Shown here piece after piece: positions 61,901 to 64,000 of a DNA stretch of 64,000 bases. A program made the position numbers and the translations under genes. Every line of letters starts with the position of its first letter. The first letter of the stretch is position 1. Origin of the DNA: Rhodovulum marinum (GTDB lineage Bacteria; Pseudomonadota; Alphaproteobacteria; Rhodobacterales; Rhodobacteraceae). The notes under the pieces are model-generated. The model was not told the DNA's origin, searched no databases, and was given only the letters and a program-made list of their open reading frames with translations. The DNA is taken from positions 124,001 through 188,000 of the forward strand of contig NZ_SLXP01000003.1 in assembly GCF_004343075.1 (NCBI RefSeq), read 5' to 3'.

Positions 61901-62639
61901 GACGCTGCACCCCGTCGGTGGCCAGCGCAAGTTCGGCGGAAAAGTCCGACAACGGCCCCTCGCCCGTCAGAGAAAGGCCAACGGGCGGCGCACCCGGCAG
62001 GCCCAAACGGGTCGACACCAGCCCCCCCGGCCCCTCGGACAGGGCGACGTCCAGCGTCAATTCGCGCGTTTCGTTGGCATAGGCCGCGTTGATCGTGAAA
62101 AGGCCCTCGGCATCGCGGCGCGTGGCCGCGATCTCGGCCGCCCCTGCGCCGTCAGCCAGTCGAAGCGCGGCCTCGATCTGCAATTCGGCCGCCTGGCCCA
62201 GAACCGCCGCGCCAAGTACCAACCGGTCGGTCGCAACCTCGCCGATCTCGATCGCAACGGGCAATTCGGGAAGTCGGAAGGGCTGCGCCTCGGAATCGCT
62301 TACTTCGGGCGCACCGCCGCCGGCAGGCAGGCGCACCAGCACGATCTCGCTCGCGCGCAGCGTCTTGACCTCGACCCGACCACGCAACAGGGCAGCGCGC
62401 GACCAGTCAAGCTCGGCCCCGCGGACGGTCAACCAGATCCCGTCCGCGTCGGCGATGGTCAGCTCGTCCAGCGAGGCCCGCGAGGATAACGCCCCCTGGA
62501 AACCGGTGATCGACACCTCGCGCCCCGCTTGCGAAAGGTTGTCCTCGAGAAAACCTTCGAGAAACCCGCGGTCGTCGTCTTGCGCGGCGAGCGGCAGGGC
62601 GGAGCAAAGAACCAACACAAGGGCGATTAGAATACGCAT
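58932..62639 (-). CDS. tamB: TamB translocation and assembly module inner-membrane protein
   Basis: A 1235-residue envelope protein: N-terminal signal/anchor (ILIALVLVLCSALPLAAQDD), then a long repetitive beta-rich periplasmic domain with many ADL/GRxD-type repeats (AsmA/TamB-like), and a C-terminal DUF490 domain that includes LNLTISAPGQVFIRGRGLDAE and RLLFGRGIQDLSPFQAVQLASG. It spans the periplasm and works with TamA in outer-membrane protein insertion or phospholipid transport. Its ATG overlaps the tamA stop by 1 bp (TGATG). Length matches TamB. Convergent to trpE. Confidence 0.93.
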   Translation of the reverse strand: MRILIALVLVLCSALPLAAQDDDRGFLEGFLEDNLSQAGREVSITGFQGALSSRASLDELTIADADGIWLTVRGAELDWSRAALLRGRVEVKTLRASEIVLVRLPAGGGAPEVSDSEAQPFRLPELPVAIEIGEVATDRLVLGAAVLGQAAELQIEAALRLADGAGAAEIAATRRDAEGLFTINAAYANETRELTLDVALSEGPGGLVSTRLGLPGAPPVGLSLTGEGPLSDFSAELALATDGVQRLTGLFSLEEPQDSPGAARFALDVSGDVAPLVAERIRPFFGDAARIRAQGMRRADGGTELSQLDLSTGAVTLAGIMALAPTGLPERLDLDGTLTGPVVLPLSGPETRVQGARLTARFDAAEGERWEANATLDGFDRAGLSLGRARIAGTGTIRPTSPGALSGDLTFAATGLSHGDPDLARALGDAIDGSARVSYREGEPLALEDVQIAAGDVRIALRGTLGDLADGLPIDGTAQLALDDLGRLASLAGRPLSGAAEARVAGRYGVLDGIFDATLSAETRDLATGTPRLDPLLVGPGTLALAAARGPEGTTLRRLSIETPELTVDAAGDLSSAAAGFQLTGQVRDLSRVEAGLSGPGTVEARLGWEDGGQVRVDRLEAAGAGARLTASGALTPDDPALPAEGSVTLTARDLVAFSGLAGRPLRGALEATLTGEGAVFGDVTAALQAKGQGLAFGLGTADRLIGGATSLNMRGARRGGLIELGALDVATPVLRLTANEAGNGALDLSGRLADLALLAPGFPGPLTVSGRAQPTNGDIRLDLDVTGPGGTTARLGGAIARDGSGADLSIAGAAPLALANGFISPRSLDGQARYDLALRGPLALSSLSGRAITAGARLALPTLGLAVTDLGGQVDILSGRAGIDLAGRLDGGRITVAGPVSLYAPYEADLEIGLDRARIRDAALYETRVDGRLTVQGPLTGGATIAGRIDLGRTEIAVPSTGATAGGPIPEITHLGETQAQRATRARAGLLGASGDGDGGGGRPYPLNLTISAPGQVFIRGRGLDAEVGGLLRVRGTTRDVVPDGRFELIRGRLDILSQRFDLTEGRVSLQGSLDPYLRFVAETQSGDITARIVIDGRATAPDITFESDPDLPQDEVVARLLFGRGIQDLSPFQAVQLASGVAELAGGNGGGLLARVRAGTGLDEIDVRQTDEGATALSVGKYLSDNLYSEVTVDGAGNTRVDLNLDLTPSVTVKGGVDSEGDTGIGIFYERDY

Positions 62640-64000
62640 CAGAAGGCCTGCCCGATGCCGATATAAATCTGCAACCCGTCGCCCGTCTCGCCGCTGACCG
62701 GTGCGGCGACATCCACGCGGATCGGGCCGATCCCAGTGTCATAGCGCAGCCCCAACCCGGCACCGGAATGCCACTCTCCGTCGCCAACCCAGGAGTCGGG
62801 GCCGATGAAACCTGCATCCGCAAACGCCACCAGGCCGATCGCGCCCGTCACATCGAACCGCGCCTCGGCCGACAGCCCCAGGAACGATCGTCCGCCAATC
62901 CGGTCGCCGCCCGACAGGTCGACCGCGAGCGATTCATAGGGCTGGCCGCGCACCGTGCCGCCACCGCCCGAGTAAAACAGCATCGCCGGCGGCACGCCAT
63001 CGGCACTGGCCCCCAGCACCGACCCCATCTGAAACCGACCTGCCAGCACCAACCGTTCGCCCAGGGCATGGTAGATGCGGGCGTCCGCCTTGGCCTGTGC
63101 ACCGGTTTCGGCATCCCCCCCCAGCGCCAGCAACGGCGTCAGCCCAAGATCGAGATAAGTGCCACCGCGCGGGTTCAGGGGGTCATCGCGGTTATCCCAG
63201 GTCAGCGTCACAGGCAGCTTGGCATGGCTCATCGCGCGATCGCCAAGATCGTCGGACACGTCGGAATAGCTGAACAGCAACGCCACCTCGCCGGACAACC
63301 GGTCGGAAAAGAAATGCGACAGGCCAATTCCGAACCGGCCGGTTTCCTCGCGGGAATCGGGTTCGTCCAACCGTTCGACCGCGGCCAGCGCGAAAGCGCC
63401 CGTATCGGGGCCGATGACCGCCGGCCGGTCGATCCGCGTTGAGATCGTGTAATCGACGCCGCCACTTTCAGTGCCGCCGATCCCGGCGATCTCGGCGTCG
63501 AAGCGCAGCCTTTCGGCACCGCCAAACAGGTTGCGGTGCAGCCAGTACCCCGAGAGCGTCACGCCTGCCAGTGAATAGAGTTCGGCCCCAAGCCCGAATC
63601 GGCGCTTCTTTTCATCGGCGACCGCCAGCCCGACATCCAGCGTGTTCCCCAGCCCAAGCGCCTCGGCCTCGGACAGGCTGACGGAACGGAAAGCGCCGGT
63701 GCGACGCAGCCGCTCTGCGCTGCGCTCCAGTGCCTCGGGATCGAAGGGCTCCCCCGTCGGCAACCCCGCTATCGCCCGAAGCCGGTCGGGGCGCACCGCG
63801 GAAGGCCCCTGGATGACCAGATCGCCGAAGGTCACCGGCGGCCCCGGCGCCAAGTCGAGCCGGGCCGCCAGCGTTGCGGTGCGGTGATCGGCGGTGATGT
63901 GCTGACCGGCGACGCGCGCCTTGGCGTGCCCTGCCGCCCGCCACCCCGAAACGCCGGCCTGAGCGGCGTCTCGGATCAAGGTACTGTACGCCGGTGAGCC
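62639..64000 (-). CDS. tamA: TamA outer-membrane assembly factor (N-terminus outside window)
   Basis: An Omp85-family barrel whose frame runs without stop to the right edge (63979 is only an internal TTG; codons continue to 64000), so the start is outside the window. Visible parts are a last POTRA-like domain (VTFGDLVIQGPSAVRPDRLRAIAG and LERSAERLRRTGAFRSVSL), then a 16-strand barrel with LFYSGGGGTVRGQPYESLAV, the VRGY/F-type loop as VRGQPYE, and the C-terminal strand YIGIGQAF ending in Phe. Partner of TamB, coupled to it by a 1-bp stop/start overlap. Confidence 0.94.
   Translation of the reverse strand, partial: GSPAYSTLIRDAAQAGVSGWRAAGHAKARVAGQHITADHRTATLAARLDLAPGPPVTFGDLVIQGPSAVRPDRLRAIAGLPTGEPFDPEALERSAERLRRTGAFRSVSLSEAEALGLGNTLDVGLAVADEKKRRFGLGAELYSLAGVTLSGYWLHRNLFGGAERLRFDAEIAGIGGTESGGVDYTISTRIDRPAVIGPDTGAFALAAVERLDEPDSREETGRFGIGLSHFFSDRLSGEVALLFSYSDVSDDLGDRAMSHAKLPVTLTWDNRDDPLNPRGGTYLDLGLTPLLALGGDAETGAQAKADARIYHALGERLVLAGRFQMGSVLGASADGVPPAMLFYSGGGGTVRGQPYESLAVDLSGGDRIGGRSFLGLSAEARFDVTGAIGLVAFADAGFIGPDSWVGDGEWHSGAGLGLRYDTGIGPIRVDVAAPVSGETGDGLQIYIGIGQAF

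Noticed and set aside
1-64000. Mobile elements, prophage, CRISPR array or genomic island
   Set aside because: No transposase, integrase, phage structural gene or regularly spaced repeat array was found, and base composition appears uniform by eye.

Overview
The window is GC-rich (roughly two thirds G+C), densely coded chromosomal DNA from an alphaproteobacterium, most likely a member of the Rhodobacterales (Rhodobacter/Roseobacter group). Supporting signs are a DksA reduced to one zinc-ligand cysteine, a TakP-like TRAP transporter, Bpt arginyl/leucyl-transferase, cytochrome c', class II NrdJ ribonucleotide reductase, a double cold-shock-domain protein, and a short intergenic sequence (Gly/Cys-rich block, then TATTT, then GAAGAAG) that I associate with this group. 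This is judged from sequence alone; no database search was run. I see no prophage, insertion sequence, CRISPR array or plasmid backbone.

Layout, left to right. 1-6.1 kb: a SPOR-domain protein (cut by the window edge), argS, a CPA1-type cation/proton antiporter and dgt on the minus strand, with erpA divergent. 6.1-11.3 kb: an amidoligase/C26-amidotransferase pair, cytochrome c' with a cytochrome b561, a BaiN-type flavoprotein and xth. 11.6-18.9 kb: a flavin monooxygenase and dksA, then a MoxR ATPase / GNAT / DUF2927 lipoprotein / VWA / M48 protease run, then a PIN protein and an RlmI-type methyltransferase. 20-28.3 kb: edd-eda (Entner-Doudoroff) behind a perfect LacI-type palindrome, glnE, ybaK, a DUF2852 gene behind two inverted repeats, an RDD protein and bpt. 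28.4-34.2 kb: a TRAP transporter with two tandem substrate-binding proteins and unusually large permeases.

34.5-37.7 kb: ilvI and ilvH with an unknown exported protein between them. They are preceded by what looks like a complete transcription attenuator: promoter, 15-codon leader peptide with Ile-Leu-Val-Val, antiterminator and terminator. 37.9-46 kb: an operon of an Asp/Glu-racemase-like protein, a family-5 ABC uptake system, an amidase and a RidA deaminase, suggesting use of an imported amide or cyclic amide. 46.2-50.5 kb: nrdJ with an NrdR box, and a structured 3' region holding a possible 37-residue protein. 50.7-64 kb: tRNA-Pro(TGG), DUF192, a double cold-shock protein, pdxH, fabI, gpt, an aminotransferase, ppiD, trpE, and a convergent tamB-tamA pair cut by the right edge.

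Most genes are housekeeping. The parts most worth a second look are regulatory: the ilv attenuator, the paired operators before cytochrome c' and DUF2852, strong hairpins after all three substrate-binding-protein genes, and the inverted extragenic repeats around xth. Among proteins, the racemase-like protein that lacks both expected cysteines, the amidoligase pair and the exported protein inside ilvIH are the least explained.
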